A stretch of 64,000 nt of DNA from Ensifer adhaerens (GTDB lineage Bacteria > Pseudomonadota > Alphaproteobacteria > Rhizobiales > Rhizobiaceae): assembly GCF_000697965.2 (NCBI RefSeq), contig NZ_CP015880.1, positions 620,001-684,000 of the forward strand, in the 5' to 3' direction. The number at the start of each line of letters is the position of its first letter. The first letter of the stretch is position 1. This document shows positions 1-9,250 of this stretch, one piece after another. A program made the position numbers and the translations under genes. The notes under the pieces were generated by a model. The model searched no databases and was not told the origin of the DNA. It saw nothing but the letters and a program-made list of their open reading frames with translations.

Positions 1-293
1 AGGCGCTGACGGCGATGGCATTGATCTTCGCCGTGTTCCTGACCAATCCCGCGCCAATCTGCGTGCTGGACGAAGTGGATGCACCGCTCGACGACCACAA
101 TGTCGAGCGCTACTGCAACCTGATGGACGAAATGGCGGCGTCGACCGAGACACGCTTCATCATCATCACCCACAACCCGATCACCATGGCCCGCATGAAC
201 CGCCTGTTCGGCGTGACCATGGCCGAGCAGGGCGTATCCCAGCTCGTCTCCGTTGACCTGCAGACGGCGGAACGCCTGCGCGAAGTCGTCTGA
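1..293 (+). CDS. smc: Chromosome segregation ATPase SMC, C-terminal end (5' partial)
   Basis: The reading frame is open from the left edge (codon phase from base 3), so only the last ~97 residues are present. They contain the end of the SMC ATPase head: a Walker B element ([12 protein letters not shown]) followed by the D-loop, and the H-loop region (FIIITHNP) where a histidine contacts the nucleotide of the partner head. The NxxTMxxMxRLxGVTMxExGVS stretch is typical of the end of bacterial SMC. SMC dimers with ScpA/ScpB organise and segregate the chromosome. The stop is only 1 bp from the stop of the convergent caspase-like gene, with no room for a terminator. Confidence 0.93.
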   Translation, partial: ALTAMALIFAVFLTNPAPICVLDEVDAPLDDHNVERYCNLMDEMAASTETRFIIITHNPITMARMNRLFGVTMAEQGVSQLVSVDLQTAERLREVV

Positions 294-294
294 T

Positions 295-2064
295 TCACTC
301 AAATTCGGCGATGAAACCGGATACCGGCCGCGATGGGTCGCGCGCTTCCCAGGTGTCGACGTAGGCGGCGAGGGGGACCTTGTTTGCTCGATAGGCTGCG
401 TAAAGCGTTGCCGCCCCAGCCTTTTCCGGCGGCCGCCTGAACCACCTGCCGAAGGTGACGGCAGCGCCCGTCGTCCATCTCCACCCTTCGGCACTGCCGT
501 TCTCGTTGGAGAGCCCGAGCCATGGCCCGACCCGCCGGTGCTCGCCGCCTTCGAACGAACTGCTGAAGAACCGGTCATCCGTATTCACGAGTGAGGCGAC
601 GAACGTATTTTCATCGCTGGAATCGATCGTGGCAAGGTGACCGCCGCAGCGCTCGACGATCGCCTTCGCTTCCTGCCAGCCGACTTGCTGCCCGTCATAG
701 ACCGCTGCATAGAGGTGTCTGGCAAAGGTGCCATAGGTCAGTGGTAGAGGCGAAAGACACCGCACCATGGCGATCACCGGTTCGTCCTCCAGTCCCTCGA
801 GATCGGTGGCGTCATAGCGACGTGCGCTGGTAGCCGAGAGAATGTCCTGATCGATGCGGGCAAAGGTGAGACCCAGGCTCGCTCCGGTCTCCTGATCGAG
901 AAATCCGGATTGCTTTAGCCCGCGGGCCGCCTGAAATGCCGTGACCGCCCTGCGTGTCTGGCCACCGAAGGCGCCGTCCGTCGCGCCCGTGTCAAAACCC
1001 TTACTCTGCAGGGCCTGTTGCGCGGCTGCGCGCTTGTCCTTGCTATCGAGCATCTTCTGTTCCTGTGCCATCGCAGCCAGGGATGATCTGAAGTCGTCGC
1101 TTTTGCCGAGCCGCTGAATGGATTGACGCGCCGCGTCGGCGTAGCTGCTCTCGCCATGTTTGGCGATGAAGCGCTTCCAGGTCCTGGCCGTGTCCACGCG
1201 CATCGCCTTGTTGAAGTCGAGCGCGGCGATATCGACGTTGTCAACTTTCAAGGGTCGAGGCGCTTCAAGCGTGGCGCTGCCGTCGAGGTAGAATTCCAGA
1301 TCGAGAGAGGAGAGGATCTGCGGCGACTGTTTGCCGCCCGTTGCCGAGCGCACCTCACGGATCACGCGCTTGAAGGCGGTGCCGATTTCGATCCCTGGGC
1401 CGGAGAGGTTGGCTATCAGCGCCCGGGTGAAGGGCGAATGCCCGTCGGTTCCGTCAGCCGCCACCTGTCCGGGCGCCGCAGCAAAGGCAACGAGCGTGCC
1501 GGCGCCCTGTGTCTCGATCGGTGCCAGACCTCTGGTGGCGCCGCCGCGGCTTGTGCCCGCCACGTCACGATTGAGTCTGTCTGCGAGCGGATTGTTGCGG
1601 CAGGCGTCGAGGAAGATCAGGGAGATTTTCGCGCGTTGTTCCAGCGCGTTCATGATCTCCGACAGCGGCATGGTTTCTGCCGGAACGTCAAACTCGCTTT
1701 CGAGCCGTGCGTCGGTGCCGACGAGGAAGTTCTCGCCGCGCAACTGCATGCCGTGACCGGCGTAGTAGAACAAGGCGGTATCGTCAGGCCCGATCTTGCG
1801 CGAGAAGTTTGAAAGTGCGCCGGCAAGACCACGGCGATCGGCGTTGAGCACGAGGTTCGTTTCGAAGCCCTGGTCCTTGAGAAAGGTGTTGAAGGCTTCT
1901 GCATCGCGTGAAGCATTGGGCAGCGTTCCAGCAAGCACATAGTTGCTCATGCCGATGACAAGCGCCAGTCGTTTGCCATTGCCTTCGGCGGGGGCATTCC
2001 CTGTGGTGAAGGGCACGATCAGAGCGCAAAGAACCAGCCATAGCAGCTTCACACGCCAGTTCAT
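295..2064 (-). CDS. Secreted caspase-family protein with peptidoglycan-binding and C-type-lectin-like domains (copy 1)
   Basis: 589 aa. A signal peptide covers about residues 1-26. The peptidase C14-like (metacaspase/p20) domain at about 30-260 has the catalytic dyad visible: His104 in YYAGHG and Cys155 in DACRNNP. A putative peptidoglycan-binding module lies near 345-400 (KGFDTGATDGAFGGQTRRAV). The C-terminal ~150 residues look like a C-type-lectin fold: a Cys-bounded core with CGGHLATI, GPWLGL and GWRWTTG motifs. It is probably a periplasmic or surface cysteine peptidase with Arg/Lys-type specificity; that is family knowledge, not shown here. ATG chosen at 2064 because GCAGGAGG lies 7 bp upstream. 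It is paralogous to the next upstream gene and nearly identical to it in the N-terminal part. Confidence 0.87.
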   Translation of the reverse strand: MNWRVKLLWLVLCALIVPFTTGNAPAEGNGKRLALVIGMSNYVLAGTLPNASRDAEAFNTFLKDQGFETNLVLNADRRGLAGALSNFSRKIGPDDTALFYYAGHGMQLRGENFLVGTDARLESEFDVPAETMPLSEIMNALEQRAKISLIFLDACRNNPLADRLNRDVAGTSRGGATRGLAPIETQGAGTLVAFAAAPGQVAADGTDGHSPFTRALIANLSGPGIEIGTAFKRVIREVRSATGGKQSPQILSSLDLEFYLDGSATLEAPRPLKVDNVDIAALDFNKAMRVDTARTWKRFIAKHGESSYADAARQSIQRLGKSDDFRSSLAAMAQEQKMLDSKDKRAAAQQALQSKGFDTGATDGAFGGQTRRAVTAFQAARGLKQSGFLDQETGASLGLTFARIDQDILSATSARRYDATDLEGLEDEPVIAMVRCLSPLPLTYGTFARHLYAAVYDGQQVGWQEAKAIVERCGGHLATIDSSDENTFVASLVNTDDRFFSSSFEGGEHRRVGPWLGLSNENGSAEGWRWTTGAAVTFGRWFRRPPEKAGAATLYAAYRANKVPLAAYVDTWEARDPSRPVSGFIAEFE

Positions 2065-2123
2065 GACCTTGCCTCCTGCTTATGATTGACTCAGCCGTGC
2101 AGGTGTTGAATTGCCCCAAGCGG

Positions 2124-4004
2124 TCACTCGAATTCGAGGATCAGACCGCCCGTTCCATCGGTTGGCCCCATATCGTCCCAGCTATCGACGTAGACGGATT
2201 TCGTGTCGGCTCTGCCGTTGCGATGGGCGTAGTACATGCCGATATCGTCGCCCTTCTTGCCTTCGTTCGGCATGTCCTGGAACCATTTCGTGTAGGTCAG
2301 GGGCGCGCCGGTGTCCCAGCGCCAGCCGCCTCTGGGCTCCTTGCCCTGTGGGTCCTGCGTCAGGCCGATCCAGGGGCCCATCTTGTAGCTGACATTGCCT
2401 GAGGGGTCGTAGCCGGTGTTGAAAAAGGTCTGATCGGCGTTGAAAAGCGATGCGACGAAGGCGTTCTCCTCTTGAGACGAAATCGACGCGAGGTGCGCGC
2501 CGCAACCGCCGGCGATCCCCCGCGCATAAACGGCCAAAATTATTCCCGTCCGCACTGCGACATAGAGGTGCCCTTCGAACACGCCATATACGGTTTCGAA
2601 GTGGCGCAGGCAGGTCAGCGCCCGCAGGACGGTTTGATCGGTTTCCAGACCCTCGAGGTTGGCAACATCATAGCGTCGGGCCTTCGGAGAGCTGTATATG
2701 CCCTCGGCTCTGTCGTTGACTTTGATGCCGAGGGCTTCTGCCGTGCGCTCTGTGATGAAGCCGCTTGCTGGCTGCTGGTTGGTGCTCTGGAACCGCTTGA
2801 TCGCTTCGCGCGTCTGTCCACCAAAAACACCATCGGCCGTGCCCGCCGCAAATCCGCGCGAGGCGAGTGCCACCTGGACGTTTCGTCGCTTGTCCTTGTC
2901 CGGCAATAGCCGCGCTTCGACGGACTGAGGCAGATGCGACTGGTTGCGCACGGCGGCGGGTTCGATCTGCGCCAGCGCCTGGCGTCCGAGGTCGGCATAT
3001 TCGCCGGTGCGGTGTTTTTCGACGAAGAAGTGCCAGATGCGCGCCGTTCCGATCTTCAGCGCCTTTTTGAAGTCCTTCTCTGCCTCAAGCGCTTCGGGAT
3101 CCATGGCCGGCACAGTGAGTGCCGGCTGCACCGGCTGAACCGCCGCAGTCTGCGGCATGGCCGTCTGTACCGCCGGGGTTTGCACCGCCGGGGTCGTCTG
3201 GGGCGCTGCGGTTTCCGGCCCGAAGTAGAACTCTAGCGACAGGGATGACAGGATCTGCGGCTGCTGCTTGCCCTGCGTCTCCTTGCGCACGTCACGCACG
3301 ACCCGCTTGAAGGCGGTGCCGACCTCGAGGCCGGCGCCCGAGAGATTGGCGATCAGCGCCCGCGTAAAGGGCGAATGCCCGTCGGTGCCGTCGGCGGCGA
3401 CCTGTCCGGGGGCTGCGGCAAAGGCGACGAGCGTGCCGCCGCCCTGCGTTTCGATCGGCGCCAGCCCGCGGGTCGCCGCACCGCGGGTCGCACCTTCGAC
3501 TTCGCGTGTCAGCCGCTCGGCGAGCGGATTGTTGCGGCAGGCATCGAGGAAGACCATCGAGATGCGGGCACGTTTTTCCATCGCGCCGATGATCTCGGAC
3601 AGTGCCACGGTCTCGGCCGGCACGTCGAACTCGCTTTCGAGCTTGGCATCGGTGCCAACAAGGAAATTCTCGCCGTGCAACTGCATGCCGTGGCCGGCGT
3701 AGTAAAACAGGGCGGTATCGTCAGGCCCGATCTTGCGCGAGAAGTTTGAAAGTGCACCGGCAAGGCCGCGGCGATCGGCGTTGAGCACGAGGTTCGTTTC
3801 GAAGCCCTGGTCCTTGAGAAAAGTGTTGAAGGCTTCTGCATCGCGTGAAGCATTGGGCAGCGTTCCAGCGAGCACGTAGTTGCTCATGCCGACGACGAGC
3901 GCCAGCCGCTTGCCGTTTCCTTCGGCAAAGGCGTTTCCCATGGTGAAAAGGACCATGAGCGCCGCCGAAAGGAGCCAGGTTGTCAGATTTGCACGCCACC
4001 TCAT
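2124..4004 (-). CDS. Secreted caspase-family protein with peptidoglycan-binding and C-type-lectin-like domains (copy 2)
   Basis: 626 aa from the ATG at 4004, chosen because GGAGGG precedes it by 6 bp; the open frame runs on to 4073 without a better start. Layout matches copy 1: signal peptide (1-27), C14-like peptidase domain with His105 (YYAGHG) and Cys156 (DACRNNP), putative peptidoglycan-binding module, then a C-type-lectin-like C-terminus. It differs by a Pro/Ala/Thr/Gln-rich linker (about 265-310) and diverged C-terminal domains. The first ~250 residues are almost the same as copy 1, so the pair is a tandem duplication. The 59-bp gap and same strand suggest co-transcription, though each gene has its own strong ribosome site. 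Confidence 0.86.
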   Translation of the reverse strand: MRWRANLTTWLLSAALMVLFTMGNAFAEGNGKRLALVVGMSNYVLAGTLPNASRDAEAFNTFLKDQGFETNLVLNADRRGLAGALSNFSRKIGPDDTALFYYAGHGMQLHGENFLVGTDAKLESEFDVPAETVALSEIIGAMEKRARISMVFLDACRNNPLAERLTREVEGATRGAATRGLAPIETQGGGTLVAFAAAPGQVAADGTDGHSPFTRALIANLSGAGLEVGTAFKRVVRDVRKETQGKQQPQILSSLSLEFYFGPETAAPQTTPAVQTPAVQTAMPQTAAVQPVQPALTVPAMDPEALEAEKDFKKALKIGTARIWHFFVEKHRTGEYADLGRQALAQIEPAAVRNQSHLPQSVEARLLPDKDKRRNVQVALASRGFAAGTADGVFGGQTREAIKRFQSTNQQPASGFITERTAEALGIKVNDRAEGIYSSPKARRYDVANLEGLETDQTVLRALTCLRHFETVYGVFEGHLYVAVRTGIILAVYARGIAGGCGAHLASISSQEENAFVASLFNADQTFFNTGYDPSGNVSYKMGPWIGLTQDPQGKEPRGGWRWDTGAPLTYTKWFQDMPNEGKKGDDIGMYYAHRNGRADTKSVYVDSWDDMGPTDGTGGLILEFE

Positions 4005-4321
4005 GACCGACCCTCCGAGCCATCGAGACGGAAACGGATTGCCATGACGGGATATTCCTGGATGCACCCCCATCGCACATCTGTATATTAGATAATTGTT
4101 ATGTTTCGGGCAATGTCGGATCGGGCCGCCTGGCGCAGCCTTTTCAGGAATTTCGGCTGCAATTTAAAGCCACCGACACGATTTGTGGGAGGTCAAGCGC
4201 GATGTGTAGCAATGTTACAGAAAATGATGCGCTGCAGCATAAATCTTCGCCGGGTGCATTTTCAGCCTGAAGCATATACTGTAAATCGTCATTAAAGACT
4301 GTTTCTGGGTGGAGAGCAGGC
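4005..4321. other. Divergent intergenic region between caspase-like gene and ppdK
   Basis: 317 bp without a credible gene. It separates the minus-strand caspase gene pair from plus-strand ppdK and so should hold promoters for both. It is noticeably more AT-rich than the flanks (for example around 4081-4110 and 4220-4300). A TATACT hexamer at about 4276-4281 could be a -10 element for ppdK, but I see no convincing -35 at the usual spacing. The short open frame at 4101-4295 has no ribosome site and does not look coding. Confidence 0.4.
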
Positions 4322-6988
4322 ATGACGAAATGGGTTTACACCTTCGGTGGGGGCAAGGCCGAGGGACGTGCGGGTGATCGTGAGCGCTTGGGTGGCAAGG
4401 GCGCCAACCTTGCCGAGATGTGCAACCTCGGCCTGCCGGTTCCGCCGGGCCTGACGATCATCACCGATGCCTGCAACAGCTTCTTCGACAATGACAGGCA
4501 GATGCCGGATGGTCTGCGCGACCAGGTGCGCGAGGGGATCAGCCGGATGGAAGAGGTGACCGGCCGCGTCTTCGGCGACACCTCCCGTCCGCTGCTGCTT
4601 TCGGTTCGCTCAGGCGCGCGCGCGTCCATGCCCGGCATGATGGACACGGTTCTCAACCTCGGTCTCAACGATCAGTCGGTACATGCGCTTGGCCATGACG
4701 CCGGTGATGCCCGCTTTGCCTGGGACAGCTATCGTCGCTTCATCCAGATGTATGGCGACGTCGTCATGGGCGTCGACCACGACGTATTCGAGGAAATCCT
4801 CGAGGACGAAAAGGCGCGCCTCGGCCATGAGCAGGATACCGAGCTTTCGGCGGTGGAGTGGCAGAGCGTCATTGCCCGTTACAAGGAAGCGATCGAGGAA
4901 GCGCTGGGCGAACCCTTTCCGCAGGATCCGGAAGTGCAGCTCTGGGGCGCGATCGGCGCCGTGTTTTCGAGCTGGATGAACCCGCGGGCGATCACCTATC
5001 GCCACCTGCACGCCATCCCCGCCGCCTGGGGCACCGCCGTTAACGTCCAGGCGATGGTCTTCGGCAATCTCGGCAATTCGTCGGCGACTGGCGTTGCCTT
5101 CACCCGCAACCCCTCGACCGGCGAGAACGAGCTTTACGGCGAGTTTCTGGTCAATGCACAGGGCGAGGACGTCGTTGCCGGCATCCGCACGCCGCAGAAC
5201 ATTACCGAAGCGGCGCGCCTTGGCTCCGGCTCCGACAAGCCCTCGCTCGAAAAGCTGATGCCGGAAGCCTTCGCCGAGTTTCGCTCGATCTGCGATACGC
5301 TGGAACGCCACTATCGCGATATGCAGGATCTGGAATTCACCATCGAGCGCGGCACGCTCTGGATGCTGCAGACGCGCTCCGGCAAGCGCACCGCCAAGGC
5401 GGCGCTGAAGGTCGCGGTCGATATGGCGGAGGAGGGGCTGATCTCCGAACAGGAGGCCGTTGCCCGCATCGATCCCGCCTCGCTCGACCAGCTGCTGCAC
5501 CCGACGATCGATCCGCATGCGCGCCGCGACATCATCGGCTCGGGCCTTCCGGCCTCGCCGGGGGCTGCGACGGGCGAGATCGTCTTTACCTCGGAGGAAG
5601 CGGTGCAGGCCGACAAGGAAGGCCGCAAGGTCATCCTCGTCCGCGTCGAGACCAGCCCTGAAGATATCCACGGCATGCATGCCGCCGAAGGCATTCTGAC
5701 GACCCGCGGCGGCATGACCAGCCACGCCGCCGTGGTTGCCCGCGGCATGGGTACCCCTTGCGTTTCCGGCGCCGGCAGCATTCGTGTCGACCTTCGCAAC
5801 GAAACGCTGACCGCCGGAGGCGTGACGCTCAGGAAGGGCGACGTCATCACCATCGACGGCTCGTCCGGCCAGGTGCTGAAGGGCGCGATCGCCATGCTGC
5901 AACCGGAACTTTCCGGGGACTTCGGCAAGATCATGGCCTGGGCGGACGCCACCCGCCGGATGACCGTCAGGACCAATGCCGAAACGCCGGCGGACGCGCG
6001 CGCCGCTCGCTCCTTCGGCGCCGAAGGCATCGGCCTCTGCCGCACGGAACACATGTTCTTCGAGGACGACCGCATCAATGTCATGCGCGAAATGATCCTC
6101 GCCGACGACGAAGAAGGTCGCCGTTCAGCGCTCGCCAAGCTTCTGCCGATGCAGCGCTCGGATTTCGCCGAGCTGTTCTCGATCATGCACGGCCTTCCGG
6201 TAACGATCCGCCTGCTCGACCCGCCTCTGCACGAGTTCCTGCCGAAGACCGACGAGGAGATCGCCGACGTTGCCGGCGCGCTCTCGCTCGATCCGTCGGA
6301 ACTGCGCCAGCGCGTCGATGAACTGCACGAATTCAATCCGATGCTCGGCCACCGTGGTTGCCGGCTGGCCATCTCCTATCCGGAGATCGCCGAGATGCAG
6401 GCGCGTGCCATCTTCGAAGCCGCCGTTGAAGCGGCGCACGAGACCGGAGCGGCCGTCGTTCCCGAAATCATGGTGCCGCTTGTCGGCCTCAAGGCAGAGC
6501 TCGATTACGTCAAGGCGCGCATCGATGCGGTCGCCAAGGAGGTGATCGGTGAGGCGGGTATCGACATCGACTATCTCGTCGGTACCATGATCGAATTGCC
6601 GCGTGCAGCCCTGCGCGCCGGCGTCATCGCCGAAGCGGCCGACTTCTTCTCCTTCGGCACCAACGACCTGACGCAGACGACCTTCGGCATCTCGCGCGAC
6701 GACGCCTCGCAGTTCCTGGCGACCTACCAGCAGAAGGGCATCATCGAGCAGGACCCCTTTGTCTCGCTCGATTTCGACGGCGTCGGCGAACTGATCCAGA
6801 TCGCAGCCGAGCGTGGTCGTCGCACCAAGAACGGTCTGAAACTCGGTATCTGCGGCGAACACGGCGGCGACCCGGCCTCGATCCGCTTCTGCGAGGACGC
6901 CGGCCTCGACTACGTCTCCTGTTCACCCTTCCGCGTGCCGATCGCCCGGCTCGCCGCGGCCCAGGCCGCGATCAACGGCAAGGGGTAA
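4322..6988 (+). CDS. ppdK: Pyruvate, phosphate dikinase
   Basis: 888 aa, full length for the bacterial enzyme. It interconverts pyruvate + ATP + Pi and PEP + AMP + PPi, a cytosolic step at the PEP-pyruvate node, gluconeogenic in rhizobia. Visible: N-terminal nucleotide-binding domain with KGANLAEM and SVRSGA; swivelling phosphohistidine domain with TTRGGMTSHAAV (catalytic His468); C-terminal PEP/pyruvate TIM barrel with GLCRTEHMFF, GTMIELPRAA, SFGTNDLTQT and CGEHGGDP (the active-site Cys-Gly-Glu-His). ATG at 4322 is preceded by GAGAGCAGGC. The gene stands alone, transcribed away from the caspase pair, with an 11-bp hairpin just after the stop. Confidence 0.97.
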   Translation: MTKWVYTFGGGKAEGRAGDRERLGGKGANLAEMCNLGLPVPPGLTIITDACNSFFDNDRQMPDGLRDQVREGISRMEEVTGRVFGDTSRPLLLSVRSGARASMPGMMDTVLNLGLNDQSVHALGHDAGDARFAWDSYRRFIQMYGDVVMGVDHDVFEEILEDEKARLGHEQDTELSAVEWQSVIARYKEAIEEALGEPFPQDPEVQLWGAIGAVFSSWMNPRAITYRHLHAIPAAWGTAVNVQAMVFGNLGNSSATGVAFTRNPSTGENELYGEFLVNAQGEDVVAGIRTPQNITEAARLGSGSDKPSLEKLMPEAFAEFRSICDTLERHYRDMQDLEFTIERGTLWMLQTRSGKRTAKAALKVAVDMAEEGLISEQEAVARIDPASLDQLLHPTIDPHARRDIIGSGLPASPGAATGEIVFTSEEAVQADKEGRKVILVRVETSPEDIHGMHAAEGILTTRGGMTSHAAVVARGMGTPCVSGAGSIRVDLRNETLTAGGVTLRKGDVITIDGSSGQVLKGAIAMLQPELSGDFGKIMAWADATRRMTVRTNAETPADARAARSFGAEGIGLCRTEHMFFEDDRINVMREMILADDEEGRRSALAKLLPMQRSDFAELFSIMHGLPVTIRLLDPPLHEFLPKTDEEIADVAGALSLDPSELRQRVDELHEFNPMLGHRGCRLAISYPEIAEMQARAIFEAAVEAAHETGAAVVPEIMVPLVGLKAELDYVKARIDAVAKEVIGEAGIDIDYLVGTMIELPRAALRAGVIAEAADFFSFGTNDLTQTTFGISRDDASQFLATYQQKGIIEQDPFVSLDFDGVGELIQIAAERGRRTKNGLKLGICGEHGGDPASIRFCEDAGLDYVSCSPFRVPIARLAAAQAAINGKG

Positions 6989-6996
6989 CGTCTATC

Positions 6997-7022
6997 GCCA
7001 ACGCCGCCCAAGCGGCGTTGGC
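6997..7022 (+). terminator. Hairpin downstream of ppdK
   Basis: A perfect 11-bp inverted repeat (GCCAACGCCGC, 4-nt loop, GCGGCGTTGGC) starts 9 bp after the ppdK stop. No T-run follows, so it may be a weak or Rho-assisted terminator or an mRNA 3'-end stabiliser. It also lies between two converging genes. Confidence 0.6.
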
Positions 7023-7037
7023 TCGGCATGATCCGCT

Positions 7038-7310
7038 TCACCTGGCCTGGACGATTACCGGTCGTGAGACGATGACCGGCCGGTCCCAGCCCCACATCAT
7101 CATGTCGTTCTGGTAGCGGAAGGCGCGCGATTCGGCGCGGCGGTCGAGCTCGATCCGCTGCAGGCAGGTGGCAAACGCATCGGTGCCGCGGCGGAAGCCG
7201 TAGGACGCGCAGGTGTTGCCGTCGGCGATGCGCCGTTCCTCCGGCGTCATCGTCTGGCATGCCGTCAAGAGAAGCGCGGCTGCGATAAGGATGGACAGTC
7301 GTTTCATCAT
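7038..7310 (-). CDS. Small putative lipoprotein
   Basis: 90 aa. A hydrophobic export signal is followed by a lipobox (LLTAC), so Cys18 is the expected lipidation site. The mature part has two Cys residues (NTCASYGF and FATCLQR) that could form a disulfide, then a hydrophobic/aromatic patch (NDMMMWGW). ATGATG starts at 7310/7307 are preceded by GGAGG at 7321-7325. The longer open frame to 7469 has no better start. I do not recognise a specific function; it resembles the many small outer-membrane lipoproteins of Rhizobiales. Confidence 0.72.
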   Translation of the reverse strand: MMKRLSILIAAALLLTACQTMTPEERRIADGNTCASYGFRRGTDAFATCLQRIELDRRAESRAFRYQNDMMMWGWDRPVIVSRPVIVQAR

Positions 7311-7665
7311 GGTTCTCGCGCCTCCTGGGCGCAACCGGGTCGTGTGAGGCCGTACCGGTCTGCGTCTCGCCGTGAGCAATCGAGCGGCACACCACTCAAC
7401 GCCTCGAATCACAATCAATATAGGGACTTGTATCGAGAATCGAAACGAACGATGCCAATTCTGTGCCATGTCGCGGTTGTAGGCGAGGGCACCTCACACC
7501 CGTCGTTGACGTGTGTGTGTGTGAGCCTGTTCCGGAGGGGTGTCGGGGTGTGATCCCTGCGCGATGGTCCGATTGCGCGTAATCCGCTGCCAAAACGCAT
7601 TCACCGTCGCTTGCTGCCTCGCCCAGGGATGTGGTTGGAGTTGTCCCTGTGAGAGGCCTGCAGTG
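7311..7665. other. Non-coding spacer
   Basis: 355 bp between the lipoprotein gene start (minus strand) and the stop of the next minus-strand gene. It holds the lipoprotein promoter (an AT-richer patch at about 7400-7450) and a short GT-rich run near 7510-7522. No gene, tRNA or strong hairpin is seen. Confidence 0.4.
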
Positions 7666-8049
7666 CTACATGCGTTCGAGCACGCCGACAAAGGATTCGG
7701 CGAAGCGCTCGAGGTCGCGCGTGGTGTCGCTCGGATGTTCGATACGGACGGCTCGGCCTTGTTCGTCGAGGCAGGCAAACAGGATCGAAGCGTCGCCTCC
7801 GGCATCAGCCAGACGGAGCACGGCAATGCTGCGGCAGTCTTCGATCAGATCAGAAGCGGGCAGGGCAAACAGAAACTCACCGCCGACGTTGTCAGCAACC
7901 GTGCGGACGAAGCTGGTGAAATCGGCATTGTTGCCGGAGAAACCATCGAGGGAGAGTTCGAGCTCAAGGAGCCCCATGGGGATGCCGCCGTCTCCGGCCG
8001 GTAGGGCAGAGGGGGTGGCGATGGCCACGGCTGCTTGCGATGCGCCCAT
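7666..8049 (-). CDS. Hypothetical protein, 127 aa
   Basis: The open frame extends to 9177, but most of that lies antisense to the DUF1499 gene. The real gene is taken as starting at the ATG at 8049, which has GGAGAACC upstream and lies in the divergent spacer. The product (MGASQAAVAI...) is acidic and soluble, without signal peptide or membrane segment, and reads like a compact alpha/beta domain (FTSFVRTVADNVGGEFLFALP; SILFACLDEQGRAV; RFAESFVGVLERM). No family recognised. Confidence 0.6.
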   Translation of the reverse strand: MGASQAAVAIATPSALPAGDGGIPMGLLELELSLDGFSGNNADFTSFVRTVADNVGGEFLFALPASDLIEDCRSIAVLRLADAGGDASILFACLDEQGRAVRIEHPSDTTRDLERFAESFVGVLERM

Positions 8050-8316
8050 GTCGGTTCTCCGTCGATTGCCGAGCGCCCTCGATTGATGTTGCGCGCTGGC
8101 CGTTGCCTCCGATTGAAACTCCGCGTGCCCTTTGAATCCCGGGCGCGCGGGCACATTCCCATGTGTTGATAGGTGGTTAACGAGAATGGCGATTTTGCGG
8201 CGAACTGTAAGGTAGGCCCGGAGCGCGGTGGCGGACTGCCGCATTGCCTGTTCCCTCGGCACGGGGCATGGTCTAAGAATGCGGTCTGTTTCGCGGCAGG
8301 GAATTGATTCAACTAT

Positions 8317-9225
8317 ATGATGGTCCGGTACGAGCGCCCCTATTCCTTTGCCGCCCACTGGGCGCGCCGCTTCGCCCGTGTCTCGTTCCTGCTTTTTGCG
8401 CTCTCGCTGCTGGCGCACCGCTTCGGTCCGCTGACGACACCGCATTTCCTCGCCCTTGTCGGCCTCGCCGGCGCCTTTGCGCTGTTGGGCGTGCTGTTTG
8501 CCGTCGTCGGGTTGGCGCGCTTGTGGCAGGTTGCGGCGATTGGTGGCCTGGCGTCTGCTGCGGCGCTTGTCTACGCCGCGCCGACGCTCGGTTTTATCGG
8601 CTATGGCGTCGTCCAGTATCTCACCCGCCCGGAAATCTACGACGTCAGCACGGATACGGTGACGCCGCCGCCGTGGCTCAAGGTGCCGCAGGCGGAAGAG
8701 AGCTGGCTGAAGCGCAAGGCGGCGGTAACGCCTCAGGACCGTGAAGCGCAGATCCTCGCCTATCCGGCTCTGACCGGCCGGCGCTACGATGGCGCACTCG
8801 ACCGCGTCTATCAGGGGGTGCGCAACGTCATCGAACAGAGCCGCGTCGGCATCACCGAAGAACTTGGTGTCGAGAACGCCCGCGCCGATCTGGAGGATCT
8901 GGCAGTACGGCCGAATGCGGGCGCGGATACGAACGCCGAACCGGAAAATGTACCCGTTCCGGCGGCGCGCCCGGAGATGGCTCTCGAAGGCGCGATTGCA
9001 GGGCGCCGCGCCAGCGATGTCGTGCTGCAGGGCGAGTGGCGCACGCTGATCGCGGGTTTTCGTTTCGATGTATTGATCCGGCTGCGCGAAGAGGCGGAGA
9101 CCACCTTCGTCGACCTGCGCGTCGCCTCGCGTTACGGGCCTCATGATCTCGGCATGGGCGCCGCCTTCGCCGATCAATTCCTGCGGGCGCTCGATGCCGA
9201 GCTGTTGGGCATTGCCGGCGACTGA
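8317..9225 (+). CDS. DUF1499 family membrane protein
   Basis: 302 aa. Three predicted hydrophobic segments in the first ~110 residues (about 20-38, 45-72, 76-105) are followed by a soluble DUF1499 domain: the RRYDGALDRVYQGV start, a DVVLQGEWRTLIAGFRFDVLIRL-like core, and an RVASRYGPHDLG motif close to the end. The function of DUF1499 is not known; in alphaproteobacteria it is often fused to an N-terminal membrane region as here. It is divergent from the 127-aa gene and converges with the DUF4166 gene 25 bp away. Confidence 0.8.
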   Translation: MMVRYERPYSFAAHWARRFARVSFLLFALSLLAHRFGPLTTPHFLALVGLAGAFALLGVLFAVVGLARLWQVAAIGGLASAAALVYAAPTLGFIGYGVVQYLTRPEIYDVSTDTVTPPPWLKVPQAEESWLKRKAAVTPQDREAQILAYPALTGRRYDGALDRVYQGVRNVIEQSRVGITEELGVENARADLEDLAVRPNAGADTNAEPENVPVPAARPEMALEGAIAGRRASDVVLQGEWRTLIAGFRFDVLIRLREEAETTFVDLRVASRYGPHDLGMGAAFADQFLRALDAELLGIAGD

Positions 9226-9250
9226 TCGGCGGAGTGCCCGCCAGAAAACG

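Noticed and set aside
4101..4295. 64-codon frame upstream of ppdK
   Set aside because: No ribosome site, unusual composition, and it lies in the promoter region.
4610..6052. Long minus-strand open frame antisense to ppdK
   Set aside because: Mirror of the codon pattern of ppdK in a GC-rich genome; no ribosome site or domain, while the plus strand is clearly ppdK.
8050..9177. N-terminal extension of the minus-strand frame starting at 9177
   Set aside because: Antisense to the DUF1499 gene. The supported gene begins at ATG 8049 with its own ribosome site.
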